Numbered from the stretch's first letter, positions 37,804-52,392 are shown. The stretch is 64,000 bases of DNA from Paracyclopina nana (GCA_019096065.1 JAGUCH010000005.1:6200001-6264000), one strand, 5' to 3'. Notes: generated from the letters alone by a model not told the origin. Translations and numbers: made by a program.

Positions 37804-37876
37804 ATTGCTGTGGGATCCACCTATGGTTTAGAATCAGCATATATACAACTCAACCACTCATGTATTTTTCTCGTAA

Positions 37877-37960
37877 TTTAATCCGGGTCTGAGGCTGATA
37901 GCTGAAAGCTAAAAACTTGCTTAGCTCAATGAGAGAAGTTGGCCTCAGATCCGGATTAAA
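37877..37960. repeat. 84-bp hairpin element
   Basis: The terminal inverted repeats TTTAATCCGGGTCTGAGGC and GCCTCAGATCCGGATTAAA differ at one position and enclose about 45 bp. A related sequence, GGTCCTGATCCGAGGCC, lies near 37577, so this may be part of a nested repeat cluster. Confidence 0.55.
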
Positions 37961-38736
37961 GGGGCTTGAAGCCATCTTTATCTCAAGAATGCCTCATGAT
38001 ATCTAAGCCTGATGGTAAATTGGCCTTTTTCTTACTTTTTCTTACTGTCTTTGATAATCAGCTCATTTATACCTCCAATACTTTATCACAAAAGCTTGTA
38101 TTTCATCAGCTGAATGCAGCTGGTTTATGCACTGAGCATAAAACCGTCTTAACCGAGATTGTTGGATGATTATTTCAGAATGTAAGTCAATAGTTTATCC
38201 ACTTTTTAAAAAATCAACTAGAAACACAAACTCTAATAGGGTGTTCACCTATACCTAGTTTCCTTAAAATCTTACTGCATCCAATGCTTAAGTTTCCGTA
38301 CTTCTGATTAATCAAAACACTTCAAACTTACATTGTGACCAAAAGAGGCGGGAAAAAATTTCCCTTATATGTTAACACAGCTTAAATCAACTAGAAATAC
38401 AAACACTAAAAATTAACAATTGTTGAATTTGGAACATTAGGTAGTTTTAGAGCCACAAATTCCAAGAAATATGATTATATAATAATTTTAGATTTTTAAA
38501 CATTGCCCACAAAAGTTTTGTATGCTGGAGTTTTTAGTTGCCTTATCAAAGTTGTGTTCATTAGAGTGAAGTGTTAAGAAGTAAACCCTTGTGTAATGCC
38601 AATAATGATGGTATTAATAAAAGGAATTTCCCAGTGCCAATTGGGCAGCTTTTCCAAAAAAGAATTCCAAACACTTAAGAATGAAGCCATGAGAAAATTT
38701 GCTGATGCCAGCCAGCATTTTCTCAGTTGATCTCAT

Positions 38737-39132
38737 TAGGGCGTTCCCATATTGACCTGTTAGTGAAGTTAAGTTAGGTAAAAAGTTAAGTTTAGTTCAG
38801 TTCCGTTCCCAGATATTTATGTAGGTAGAACTTAACTTGGCTTAATTTTATGTAGTACTAGCTTGCTTGCCTAGCTAAGTTCAGTTGCCAAGCTGAATTG
38901 GCTACAAAAAGTGTTCTTTTATCCGTAGTAGCTGAAGCTTCCTTAATTAAGAAAACTTAACTTTGCTCATCAGCTGCTGATGTACAACGCGTTGGCGTGT
39001 CAGCTCAGCGGTCAACTGAACATAGCTAAAACGAACCGAACTTGGCTAGAACAAGCTGAACTTGACTGATCAAGTAAGGTTGCTGTTTTAGCTACGTAAC
39101 TTGACTAAAAATTCGAATATGGGATCGCCCTA
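38737..39132 (-). mobile_element. MITE, family A copy 3
   Basis: The ends TAGGGCGTTCCCATATTG and CGAATATGGGATCGCCCTA are terminal inverted repeats, with TA at each border. In reverse complement it aligns over most of its length to 12124-12436, so the orientation is opposite. It is longer (about 396 bp) than that copy and has the best-preserved ends of the family in this window. Confidence 0.8.
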
Positions 39133-40213
39133 TTTTAAAGCTACATGGCTTCAAAAATGTTGAGTGTACTTTTTGAGACAATTCTGATATTATCAAGCAA
39201 AGTGGTAACTTGAATTGTCATGCCTCCAATAAAGAAATATCTTTTGAATTTATGAAAGCTGAGATTTATGGCCAAAATAAGTGAGGCCTGTCGGGATTCC
39301 CACGATAAAGAGGCATTTTTGGCGGCTGCTTTTGTTACTCTCATCTCCTCATGGAAGATCAATGGCTTGTTAAATAGACGTTTAGGGATGGCACATGCCC
39401 AGGTGTTGTTTCATGACATTTTTAGGACCAATGATTTTCGCATAACATTTGCGCAGGGTGCAAATTTCGTCGTTGTCATGGTGGTGGCGGGGGGAGCTTG
39501 GCAAAAAGATCTACTGAGATGACTCGAATCTTAATTTCATGGCCAATAAAACTAACGTAGCTTGTTGGTGGAATGAGCGGTTTGAACTTCGCGGGGAAAT
39601 GAGGGAAGATCGGAATCCAAGATCCTCATACAGGAAATTAGATAGATATCGTGCTCATTTCATGCACGTTTGCCCGTCAACCACTAGAAAAGTAGCGCAG
39701 ATTCCTCTAAAATATGATGAAAAAAGTATTTTAACTGTCCAATGATGAAAGAGGTTTTTTAGCCACGTTTTTAAACGCTGCTAATCAGCAACCGTTTTAA
39801 AGAGCTTTAAAGGGTTTTTACTGGCTCATTAATTTTTGACTGTACATCTAGCCTTTTTCTTAAATTTTTCCCGGGGTTCTTTGATGAATTTTTAAAAGTT
39901 GATTATGAAAATGTGCCATTTCAGCCATTCTGATGAGATATGGCGAAGAATGGCATTTTTATTATGCTACTAACACTCATCTGTGCGTAGATCCTTATTT
40001 CGCCTCTTTTGCTACTGCTACGACTGCCGATTGTTGCTAGAAAGAACATCTTGTTGCGAAATGGGTCGTAAACCGGCAAAAAACGCCTATTCGTGGCTTT
40101 TATTGACCATTCGCGAATAATAAAATCTTTGTTACCTCTTAGTTAGCTGAATGGCTTCTTAGCGCGTCGACGAACCACAGATGTCTATGCCTCAAGTAGC
40201 ATTGCATGGGCAC

Positions 40214-40227
40214 AGCTAGGGGGCGAA
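40214..40227 (-). promoter_or_regulatory. CTCF-like site
   Basis: AGCTAGGGGGCGAA reads on the minus strand as TTCGCCCCCTAGCT, a good visual CTCF core. Confidence 0.35.
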
Positions 40228-42953
40228 CTTTGAAAAGCGCAAGAAACAAAGCTGAGACCGCCTAAAGGCTGCTCCTCAAAAGAAAGGCCAGCCTTTCCTT
40301 TTAAAGGGCTCCTATCAAAGAGAAAGGTGAACATGCTTCTAGCTTCATTCAATTTTGTGCACTGAAACCATCATATTTTATTTTTAGGGCTTCATTTTCA
40401 AAAATGTCCAATTAAGATTCCTGTAGTGCAGAGAGTGGATACTTTTTAGGCGGGCTGACCATTCTCTTGATTGTTTAGCACTCTTTAGTACCTTTCTTCT
40501 CTGCACTGTCTGTATATATACAGGAAAACGACTTTTATTGATCCATTCAAACCTCAATGAACTGCCAGAGGATGATAGCTTTTAACCTTTCAGCTTAGTA
40601 TCTTTTATTGTCATGTTTTTGCGGGGGTTACTAGCAATATAATTGGAAAAAAATCAAATCCGGTGCCTAATTACTCAGCATTATGTTGTCAATTGTATTT
40701 AGCTGTGAAGCTACATCCATTTGTAGATTTTTACGACTCTCTGCTATTAGCTCTGGAAAAGTGCTCATTTGCGGCCTTTTTAGTTGACCTCGCTAATGGT
40801 TATTGATCCTGGGGAGCAATTTATCAAGTGGCACTTTTGCATTGACAGGCCAATGACTTTTTGCTGGCCGCCATTAATTAACCAGGCCCAAATATAATTT
40901 TTTGCTATGCCAAGTTTCACTATATTTTTTTCCTGCCTATTCTCTCATTTTGAGTTATTGCTAAAACGATGAGAGCCCACTTTTACTCCAATTTATTCTG
41001 CCATTTGTGTAAGTATCGCATTGAGTTTTTGCAACAAGAAAAAAAACCTCCTCGTTTTGACTTGGAGAATCGCGCGTATTCTTTCACATGCACTTTAAAT
41101 GGTTTTTCTTCGTTGCTGCCGAAGCAAAAGCACTCAAGATTTCCGACTGCAGAAGTATGCAATTTCTTGAAATGAAAACTGATCACGAAAAGAGCTAAAA
41201 AAAAAGTCTCTTCTTTTTGTGCATTTGGCTGTGCGGTGAGAAGTTGTGAGACAAGGATTTCAATTGTAGTGGTGCGTTTTCCTGAAACTGTCAACCAATT
41301 GCGAGAAAAAAGTTTTTTTCCCATGCCATTCTTGGTTGGTTGCAAAATCTTCAGCATTTCTAGCATTATTGCCAAGCATGATATTGGACAAAATCTCTGC
41401 CATTAACTGGAAGCTCTCATTGTGATTGTGAACTTTGGATTTTTGCCGTTTCAAGAACTGGCTTTTATGACTTTTTTATCTGTAGGACAACTCCTCTAAA
41501 AGACCTTAATAGTGCGGCGTTCATCTACCAAAAATGACTCATCGAATCATTGTATTTCTCTCATTGGCTTTTTTCTCTCCTTTTGGCGGGGTTTGTAGCT
41601 TTCTTCTCGACTTTGGTGGAAAAGCCAGAAGAGGAGGCTAAATTGAAGCCATTTCTGTGGCGATAGCAATCAAGTCAGGGGAAACTGGCATTGAAAGTTG
41701 GCAGCAGTCTTTGAGATCAATAAGTGGGTGTTCCTGCGCACTGCAGATGTCGTATTTCATGCCCACCATGTCCCACTACCAGCAGTGGCAGCAGCTCTGT
41801 CTCGATTGGAAGAAGGGAACATTTTCCCCTCTTAGCCGACGCTCTGGAACGACCAAATAACTTCAGAGCTCGGGCGTAATCTATGTTCCAATTCCGAAGA
41901 GAGCAGCAGCAGCAGCCTCTATGGCAACTCATGATAAGCACACAGCAGCAGCCCGAGATGTAAAAGCAATAGAGAAAATCCTACTCCCCTCCCTTCTTCA
42001 AAAATCCCATGTGTATTTTAGCTCGCTGTGGAGCGAGCTTTCTAGTTCATCTCGGTAATGCTCTCCTCAGCACAAAAATCTCTAGCATTTTCCAATTTGC
42101 GACTCCAGGATCAAATGGGGAATTTGCTTTTAGTCTGAAAATGTTTTTTTTTCTGCCTGGCATTCGATATGATGATGCACTTTGGGGTGTTTTGAAAAAT
42201 ACTAGTATGTGATGGAAGCTGTATTGGAGAGGGGGCAAAATCGGCCAATTAGCGAGGCTTTATGAACTATAAAACTTTTAACCTCAGCTCAAACGGGAGC
42301 AGAGAGATGAAAACAAAGCAAAAAAAAATTAATAGTACTCTGTTAAATTCTTGCAAAATCCTGCTTCTAACCACTATCCCAAAAGTAGCAAAAATTATGC
42401 TTTTTACACCTCCAGGATGAATTTGAATAGATGAACTTTCTGCTCATTTTGTATTCCCATTTTCTATTGTGTGGCCTTGCAATCAAAAGGGCGATAAGAA
42501 TCGATTTCAATGTGGCGTGAGGCGTGGTCATCTTATCTTGCGTGTAGAGCAGCAGCAGCAGCAGCAACTTGTTGTTGTTCGCCACTTTTAGTGGGCGCAA
42601 AATGGCCCCTAAAAAGTATTATGCTATAGTTTGCAGTAGCGAAACGGCCATATCGTGATTTTACAGGCCAATTTGCAAATCTAGACGTTTCCCAGACGAG
42701 GAGAAATATGCCCTTTTTATCGCTATTCCAACCACCATAAAATCACTGTTATGCCACCATAAACCTTGAAATGCATCAACGATGGACCATTATTCATCAA
42801 CCGAAAAAGCCCGCATTTTTGCCCAGAAATCGTGATGCGCTCGTTTTCCGGCCCATGCTCTGTGATTATTTTGCTAGGCCTGCACACTGCAAAATAGCAG
42901 TATACCATATGATTATTTTGCAAATTAATGCAACATTTCGTAAGTGCTTTTCT

Positions 42954-42965
42954 CGCGCGCGCGCG
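42954..42965. repeat. (CG)6 run
   Basis: Six CG dinucleotides sit inside the longer palindrome TTTCTCGCGCGCGCGCGAAA-like context. Alternating CG tracts are Z-DNA-prone. CpG-dense runs are rare in this AT-rich sequence. Confidence 0.7.
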
Positions 42966-44699
42966 AAATGGACGGGGAAGTTGAAAAATGCGATGTTTCT
43001 GTCCCTCGCGATCGTTATCTCTGTAACTTTATAGAGACTCTACTTATACGGCGTCTCTAGGCAATGCAGGCCTCCAAATGTGTTTGTTCTCCTTTCTTTT
43101 ATACGAGTGCGACTGCAAATGAAATATTTGACATCTTGCTCGGGCACAATGCGAAACAGCAGCAGCAGCAGCAGCAAATGAAGAGCTGCCGCTATTCTAT
43201 GATGTTCGCGTCCTCGTCGCATTTTCTTGTTTGTGTATGCGCGATTGAGAATGCAAAATGTGGCCCAACTTTTCGGGGCTCGACTTCTTTTTTTTTGCAT
43301 GGCAGAATAATTTCCCCTCCGCCGAAATCGAAAAGAGGGAGCTTGAATCTCATTAGCGGAGCACGCTGAGATCAAGGCTGGAAAAGGTCGTAAAAAAAGT
43401 TTGAATGAGCCTCCTCGCAGTTAATTTATGGCACTCAGTAAAGCACACATTCTTGCTGCAAGGCCCAAAAGGGATTATTGGGTCACTGAATACAATTTCG
43501 TTGTAACATTACCATTTTTGGCACTCGACTTTACATAAGGACACATAACTTCTCCTCCTTGGGTTGAAGTCGTGTTTCTCATAATTACTGCAGAGTAAAT
43601 TGTGCCTTTTAGCTGCAAAAAAATATGTCTGCCCATTATTTCTGTCGTGTCCCTTCTGATGCTCGTAAATAGCTCAGACAGAAAAGTCTACTCTGGGACG
43701 CAAATATAGGCAAAATTGCGGCAAGAAAAAATGCTGTGGCGCATGATGAAACGTTTTTCAGTTAGAATTGTCAAGCGTCCTGTTCAATAGGCCTATGAAT
43801 GAGTTGGCCGCCGTTTCCGCTGTTTTTGAGTCGGCGGCGGCTACTCCAATATAACAAAAAACTAGAAGAAGTTTGCCTATTGTTGCTGCGCTACTAAGGT
43901 CGTTTTGACGCGCGAAAATCGCCAATTCCCGTGACTTAACGACCACTTGTCATGATTGAAACGGCTTGTAAAGGCGGAGGTCCGCGAAAGAAAGAAGAGA
44001 AAATCATTCCTACTTTGGCAGAGTTTCTAATAAAGTGATTGAAAATCCACCCATGACGAGGCAAAGCCATTTGGCAAGCATCCTTTTGGCAGTGCTCACT
44101 ATGTTGTTGTTTCGCCTACTTCCTCGTGGTGGAATTCATTCAAGGCTTCTTTTTTGGAATTGCTCATTCGGCAAGCCCATCACGTGCGCTGGCCATATGA
44201 TTGCCAAACCCGTATACGCAAATGCTACACACATTCTTAGCTTTGGAAATGGCTCAATTTTGTGGTCGCTTTTTTTCAATGAAATCACAAAGTATCCACT
44301 TTGCGGACGCCAAGGCGATATGAGGTGCAAATGAAAGTAGTGCTGCTTTTTGGAACTTTGCCAGCCTTAAATGGTGGCCACTTCTAATGCAGAGCAGGAC
44401 AACTTCTTGGCACCACGAATTCTTTCGGCTCGTCTCTCGACGTTGCTCAAATATTTCGGGTGACTTTTAAAAAGCAGCTCAATTTTCCGGCAGCCGTCTC
44501 TTTTCCTGTCTGCCTGAACTCGGAGGATTTAGCTGCTGCCTTTATTAAAGTTTCTGCATGAGAAAGCAATTTTCTTGGGAGGAAAATTGAGGACAGCAGC
44601 AGCCTCGCTTTTGAGGCTCTTCTCGTCATCATAAACACAAAGAGCTTTCAGAAGCAGCAGCAGCAGCCTCAATTCCCAAAAGAAAAGAAGAAAATTACG

Positions 44700-44870
44700 A
44701 CCAATTTTGGACTCGCTCCGAATCAATACGCCACAGCAGGTCGGCCCGGCTCGCCTCTCGCCTCCACTCGGGGCACACGCATTCAAAATGGCCGCCCGAG
44801 TTCTCGGCGTCTCATTGGCTGACGACTCGTGACGTCATCAACGCGTGCGCACATGAGCACTACACACAAG
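44700..44870. promoter_or_regulatory. promoter-like patch with YY1, CCAAT and CRE
   Basis: In a CpG-rich stretch, three classic promoter sites lie within about 55 bp: AAAATGGCCGCC (44785-44796, YY1/Pho type), inverted CCAAT as ATTGG (44814-44818), and a full CRE palindrome TGACGTCA (44830-44837). An E-box-like GCGTGCGCAC follows. No coding exon is attached, so a non-coding transcript of the Ubx/abd-A interval is one possibility, and an enhancer another. Confidence 0.4.
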
Positions 44871-47851
44871 CCGCCGCTAAAAGCGTCATTTTTATGTTCT
44901 CCATGAACGCTTATATCAAAAGTCTTTTTCGCCGCGAGCCTTCTTGAGTAAATAAAAAATATATCGAGCGTTTCTTGGCTAGTAGAAAATGGGGCCATCA
45001 TTGTCAGTTAATTTTTCTGATGCAATATGAGCTGTGCAAGGATCCGTAAGGGAATTCGCTAATGATCAATTCTTTTTAATTATAGTAGCGCCGTCGTCTC
45101 GCGTTTTATGAATTGTGCCGTGAAGGCAATTTTTAAGTGTCGGTTTAATTATGTCTGTTATGGTACAGAGAGGCCAGGAAAATATGTGCAGCAGCGTAGT
45201 CGTAAAAATAGTGACGTTTGCCAAAAGTGCCACTTTAGGGTCAAGATCATTCTAATGGACACTTGAAAGTTGTAAAATGGCCCACTAGCTCCTGCTGCTG
45301 CTCCCCTTATGGGGAATGGTGGTTTCTGTGAAAAAAGCCCATGAAAATAATCTGCAAAATGGTTGTCACTTTTTAACGAGCGAAACAATAGCTGCTTAAG
45401 TTATTTGACAGTTTCCCCGAGTTTTGATGCTAATCAAGCCAAAAATAATTAGCCTGCAGTGTTTTGCTTTTGGCATACCACTTGCAAAAACAGAGAATGG
45501 AGTGTGGTTGCAAATTATGCTAATAAAGCATCCGTGACTAATTTTATGCTGATAAAATGAGACATTTTTGCAGTGCTGCTCACTACAATAGATTAGCATC
45601 TTTAGTGGCTGTAACTCCCGCAATGATTTTCGCAAATGGACCGCGAAATAAGCCAAGATTCGCAATGATGTTTTACGACGACATTATTCTGGCATAAATG
45701 AGCGTGTTTTATTATTGTTTTCATACATTTCGCGGAAAATACGACCTTTAAATGGACTTGTCAAGTGGCAGTAGCAGCAGCAGCAGGTCGCTATTTTTTT
45801 AGAGCTCAATAAAATCAAACATCCACTCGTTTTAAGGCTCATTTAAGGCAACTTAACGTGTGCTTAAAGGCCATACCGTGAGAATTTATAGATTCTTCGG
45901 CGATGATAAAGGAGACGAACAATTGGCACTACTTTACTACTCATAAACGGTAAATGTAGCCATTTTTGAGCGTTTTCATGCAGGCTAGCCCATAAACGGC
46001 TGTTTTTCACTGAATTGCCAATAAAACGCTCGACTGCTGAGTTTAGCGGTACACGCTGCAGAATTTTGTAAACATTCTAAAACCAGTTTTCAATTAAGAT
46101 ATGTAGCATATGATAAGAAGTGAGTTCCCACTGCAACGCGAAATGGCGAGCCGACTTTTTTAAGCCTAGGGAAAGGAGGTGAGCGGAAACGGCGGCAATT
46201 GTGCGCTACTGTTGTTATTTTTGAATTCGTTTATGAAACTGATATCAAACTGAGCTGGAATCGAGTTTCAAAGGTTTCAAAATTCTTTTTAAAGTGTAAC
46301 ATGACTTCTTCCCATTGTCCTAATGCAAATGTCTTTTGCATACCTTGTAATTCGTTGATGAACGCGAAAGTCACGATTTTGACCTCTTGCTAACGAAATA
46401 CATTTGTGGCCTCAAAAAAGGAGGAAATCCTATTTTGTTTGTGCCAAAAAAAAACATACTCTTCTGCGACATCACAAAATGTTCTGATTTTTATCGCTTT
46501 TTGCAGCTAGTAAAAGTCCCAGTAATAAATCTTGCCGTGCTGAGATGTACAAGGCTGTAAATCAAAATCCTATCAGAAAATGTGACAAAAATTCAAGCTT
46601 TGCTGTAGCGTAAATATTTTTGTTCCAAGGAAAACGTGCATTTTATAGCACCCCCCTAATATAATATTCAGACAGGGTTTTATGGTGGGCTGTCTGATTA
46701 GTCTTGTCGAACTTCTAAAGGCTACTTTTTTAAAGACATTTTTTCAGTCTCGTCTCAACTTTTGTCACGCAAAGGTAAGACTCAATATATTACTGAAGTT
46801 CACCACGTCGCGAAAAAGAGAGAGCTAGCAGAGTTGCGGTATTTGCGCCTGTATGCCAAATTCCACCGCATCTTATTGTGAGGTGGCGGCGCCTGGCGAA
46901 AAAATGCTGAACTACGCGTAGGGAAAGAAAGCACTTGAGATCAATCATGCGTGAAAACGATTTTAGAGCCCCTTTCTCTTGCTGCTGGCAAAATAAATTG
47001 CAGTTTTGTAGCAGAGACCTGACTGTGTAATTTTGCAGGGCCAAGAAGAAATGTTTGCAATTTTCGTGGGGGGGTCCCAAGTGTGCAATATTTTTTGCAC
47101 GAGCACGAGTCCCCGTAGTGTCATTTTCCGCCAGCTCGACTTATTTCAAAATGGTCGAAGAATTTAGCAGAGGACCGGTTAAAATATAAGAAGTAGGAGC
47201 TGAAATGAGTCCATTTGAATGCCAATTGTGTTAGATTTCCTAGATGTGCGTGATCTGGCATGCAGAGGGATTTCTTGGTCTTCCATTCGTTCCACTATAT
47301 GCTGCGTAGATCTGGGGTATCTAAAATGCAGAGAAGAGTCGGCTTCTTCATCTGAAGACGCATCTCTGCTGCCCAGTGCTTTAATCTAGAAAAGCTTTCT
47401 CCCTTAAAATGGAACCCTGAATCAAACTAGCAGACCGAGATAATGGAACAGATGGGATCTGATCTTCACATTCCACTCTCATCCACACTGGCACCAAAAT
47501 TGAAATTCTGCCTGCACTCACAAAAAAGCATGCAGGCAATGATCAAAATCGGAGGTTTTTTTCTTCCACTTTTCCCCAAACTATCTGCAGGGCGAAATTT
47601 GAATAATAACTGGCATATAATTATAATGGCTCATGGGTAGAAATTATCATCCATAATTGGAGGTTTCCAAAATTATGCATGCACTGCGGTGATACTTCAT
47701 GTGTAGACGAAAAATCACTGTGGGTCATGCAAAATGGCCATTAATAACTGCAGAGCTGCTTGGTATTTGAATTCAAGATTCTAATTAGACAATTGACCTC
47801 TGCTTTGCTTTAATTATGGTCAGTGTGCAGACATTAATAAGCTGATTGACT

Positions 47852-47875
47852 TTTATGGCGGCGGCAATTTATGGC
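47852..47875 (+). promoter_or_regulatory. paired TTTATGGC sites with GGCGGC between
   Basis: Two TTTATGGC octamers in the same orientation lie 16 bp apart (47852 and 47868). The first runs into ATGGCGGCGGC, a YY1/Pho-type core. A candidate Polycomb/Pho and Hox input site (inference). Confidence 0.35.
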
Positions 47876-48268
47876 AAGAATGCTGCCTCGTATAAATTGC
47901 AAGCGCTTAATTGGAATCCCAACGTCAGTCCCGGCTTTTTCTTTGAATTTCCCCAGGCCTGGAGCATACTGTTCCGATAGCCCATTTTTCAGGGGCAAGG
48001 TCAGTTGCTCTAGTAGTAGTGGTAGTAGTAGGTGCTTTTGCCAAGAAAATGGGGCCGTTAAAACTTATTACTTCTATAAAGCAGACATTTATTGGCCCAT
48101 TCAGCACTCATTCCATTCACCTAGTCTTCTTCCGGATGCTGCCCTCACTGCACGGCCGCTCTTTTGCCAATACCACGAGAAAGAATGAGAGCAAATAATT
48201 ATTATTCCATGTTGCAGGGCAGTAAAAACTGTGAGAAAGAAAACCCGTTGAACGTGCGGTAATTTCAG

Positions 48269-48305
48269 TCCCCTCCCTCCCTCTCTCCCTCCCTTCCTTC
48301 CCCTC
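48269..48305. repeat. 37-nt pure pyrimidine tract
   Basis: An uninterrupted run of C and T (CCCTCCCTCCCTCTCTCC and onward), i.e. GAGAG/GGGAGG on the minus strand, 30 bp from the palindrome at 48335. Compatible with GAGA-factor binding or triplex-forming (H-DNA) sequence. Confidence 0.7.
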
Positions 48306-48334
48306 GCTCAGTCCCCCTGGGTGGCGGCGGCCAA

Positions 48335-48359
48335 AATGTATACACTCAGTGTATACATT
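48335..48359. promoter_or_regulatory. perfect 25-bp palindrome
   Basis: The arms AATGTATACACT and AGTGTATACATT are exact reverse complements around one central C. A 12+1+12 perfect match is far beyond chance for this window. No flanking element boundaries are visible, so a dimeric protein site is favoured over a hairpin transposon. The factor is not identified. Confidence 0.55.
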
Positions 48360-49024
48360 CTTGCCATGCAGCAGCAGCGCGTTGGATCGATAACCGAGAG
48401 AGTTGAACTCTTGTCTGGTTTTTCAGTCATGGCCATGAATTATGTGCCAAGGGGATGAACTGTACACAAACTCCTCTCCCACTTCCAGTTTCCAAATCGA
48501 CTCCCTTTTTTGCCTCCAACGTACTACAACTGCAATTTGGCAGTGCTGCTGCTGCTACAGGGTGGCACAGAATTAAGCAGATGGTGGCAGCAGCAGAATC
48601 GAAATCATTTGAATGCCTTTTTTGGCCAGCTAGACGCCATTGTAATGCGTATGTGTTGTACATATTGGCGATTCTGAATGTGAAAATTAATCGTGGAAAA
48701 TTCAAATTGCTTTTGAAAGGCAAAAAACATGAATGGAATTCATTTCACGAAACGTGTTCAAGTTTTTGAGGTGCTGTAAAATCGAAAATGCCGAGGTGTA
48801 GGAAGCATTTAGACAAAAACCACCTCGAGTTAGTGTAAAAAGCGCAATTAGAGCGTAAATGACGTCCTAAAATCATAATTTCCCCATCAAAGCATTCACC
48901 TCTGCATGTAAATTAAAGCTTCCCGGGGCAATTAGTCAGCCCTAAGTCCCAATTTCACACATTAAAATTCTAATAGACCCCAGTTTATGAGCCATAAAAG
49001 AGCATTCCCGCAGTTTCCACTTTT

Positions 49025-49040
49025 CGCCGTTAGATGGCGC
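49025..49040 (-). promoter_or_regulatory. strong CTCF-like site next to a GC box
   Basis: CGCCGTTAGATGGCGC reads on the minus strand as GCGCCATCTAACGGCG, close to the Drosophila CTCF consensus. A GC box (GTGGGCGGAGC) follows about 35 bp on. The CTCF-plus-GC-box pairing echoes the 21.7-kb patch. Confidence 0.4.
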
Positions 49041-51351
49041 TTGCTGTGCCTTTTCTCAGTCAGCTGACGCTGTTCTGTGGGCGGAGCTTGCGCCACGCTT
49101 CGAAATGCCGCTCTTTCCGCCATCAACGCCCACTGCAGCTTAACTTAGTATTGATTTTAGAACGAATTCAAGAAAGCTCAAGAAGTTTAAAGTAGTGCAT
49201 GACTGAACAAAGAGAAAGCCGCCCTAAAATCAAATTATATAATTACATCATGGCTCGCTGGCGCTGAAGCAAGCACATTTACAATTTATTTCCGGTTTTT
49301 GCAATCATTATATTTTAGGTTCGAGCTTGAAATTGGTCCATCACAAATGCTATCTTTTATGGAGATAAGGTGCTCCTTTAAATTTTCGTCTCTGCTGAAT
49401 TCCTGATAGCATTGAGGCCATAAAAAGTTGCTTTCTAGGCGAATTTCGACTTTCACATATTTCTTACCTTGTGTCACCTCAAAAAAGTTGCCCTCAATTT
49501 ATGGCTACTGGCAAAAAATGAAAAGAGCAAAAGTTGTTGCCAAAAAGAAAGCACTCAGCTCAAATTGCGTGGAGAAATTGCAGAGTTCCTCCTTCTTCGA
49601 CTTTGCACAAACTTTTAGCATGACTGCCAATTTATTACGGCCTCAGAAAGGAGCGGTTTTTTTAGCCATTTTGAAAACATGGCCGATCGTTTTTAATTTG
49701 CTAGCGAAAATTGCTTTGCTGCTTTTGCGACAGTGTAACCATTTTGTGGCCGAATTTTCGACAGGCAATTTCGGTTTCCCCCCGTTCTGCACAATGCAAA
49801 TGTGCACAGCAATTAGCATGCAATTTACATGCACTTTAGGCTCTTATTATGACTGAAGCAAGCCATTAAAACTGAAAAGCCATTTGGCCAAATTGAGCTG
49901 CCCACAAAAGCTACCAACCAATCATAACTTTCTTGAGAAGTATGTTAAGCCCAAAGTGCATATCCTGGTTCAATTTTACTACATGCAAATAATCTTCGTT
50001 CTTATCTGGTGCTGAAAAAAATCTCTGTCGTTGTGTGATCTCATCTGATGTTTCAATTCTATATGCAGTAAAGCTGTGTATTTGAAGTTGGAGGAGAAGA
50101 AGTCGACGACTTTTAATGCACAGAATTTATTGGACGGGTTTGTTTACTTTCAAAAGCTTGTCTAGAGATTTGCTCCTCACATGGTGGGAAATGCTGGCAA
50201 AAATATCCTTTTCCTACAGCTGCTGCCAAAACGAATTGCTTTTTCTGAATATCAATATAAATGTTTCCAAAAAGGAGACAAAAAGTTCATCTCTTATTTG
50301 CTCGACCTTCCGTTTTTTTAATTTTTGAGGCCTTTCTTCCCTGCTGGTCTATGAAGAGCCAAAAAGAATGAGCTTGAGCCAATTACCATCAGCTCTATCT
50401 ATTTTGCTTTTTAGAATCATTAAATGAACGAGGCAGTCTCATTAGCGTTCTTGTAATGCATGCAAGTCCCGACATTCGTGCAGCCAGGCTTTGAGGCGAA
50501 TTCAAGTTCGAGAGCTGAGTTGTTCAGTTTATTATCATTACGTACGTATATTGATTGCGCAAAAACAATGGTGAACTGGTTATTCTACATATTCGTGGCA
50601 TTTTACGTATTTGCTTTGCATTTTGTGGAGACAATAAGATTTCGCAGACGTCAGGAGAAAATTACGTATTTCGTTGTGTTTTTCACTAGTTGTCGTCAGC
50701 TGACAAAAACAATGGCAATAAAATTAATCAAAGAAGCAAGTGGGGGGAAATTAAACGGGAGCAGCACCAATAAATCTGACTGATTCTACAATAATGATGA
50801 TTAGAGGAGGGAGAGGCAAACATTCGTTTTTTTCTTTGTACAGGAGAAGAAGGAGTGAAAGAAGAGGTAACTTTCGTTTACTTGGATACATATAGTAAAT
50901 AGCGAAATGTCTTGTAATTCATTTTTGTTTGAGGGATTGGAGAGCAAACGTTACGTATTCGTTTTTCAGAGTCAAAGTTGCTTACGTATGTAATATCTGG
51001 TCGGGTAGAGCTCGCAAATAGTTACAGCTTGCAATTGAACTCCCTTTTTTTGAGAACATTTCATAGTAATAATTCGAGAGCTCGATTTCATCATCTGCTT
51101 TTGTTTCTGTTGGCTAGGAAAAAATGGTGAAAGCCTTGAAGTCACAAATGTTGCAGTTGCTCAGGCAAAACCAAAAAAATCAAGCCTTTTAACTTTATCA
51201 GCCTATTACTCTTCTTTATGATGATGTTGGAAAAAACACTGTTTAAAGCGCGCGATTATTGCTCTTTTTCTAGCAAATAGACAGACCAAAGGGCCAACAG
51301 CTGAAGAAGCATTATTATGAATGTGGAGCCTTGATTACGAATTATTAGTAA

Positions 51352-52392
<1,041 letters not shown>

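Larger units (their letters stand above)
35131..51351. other. Ubx/abd-A intergenic region (bxd/iab-2 equivalent)
   Basis: About 16 kb with no supportable protein gene. By position it corresponds to the Drosophila bxd/pbx to iab-2 regulatory interval. It holds several inverted-repeat elements (37.4-39.1 kb), CTCF-like sites at 35.4, 40.2 and 49.0 kb, a CRE/CCAAT/YY1 patch at 44.8 kb, a pair of TTTATGGC sites at 47.85 kb, a pyrimidine tract with a perfect palindrome at 48.3 kb, and CAG/GCA microsatellites (e.g. 43158-43175). The abd-A 3' UTR occupies some of the right edge: AATAAA on the minus strand at 50528-50533 would give about 820 nt. Confidence 0.6.
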
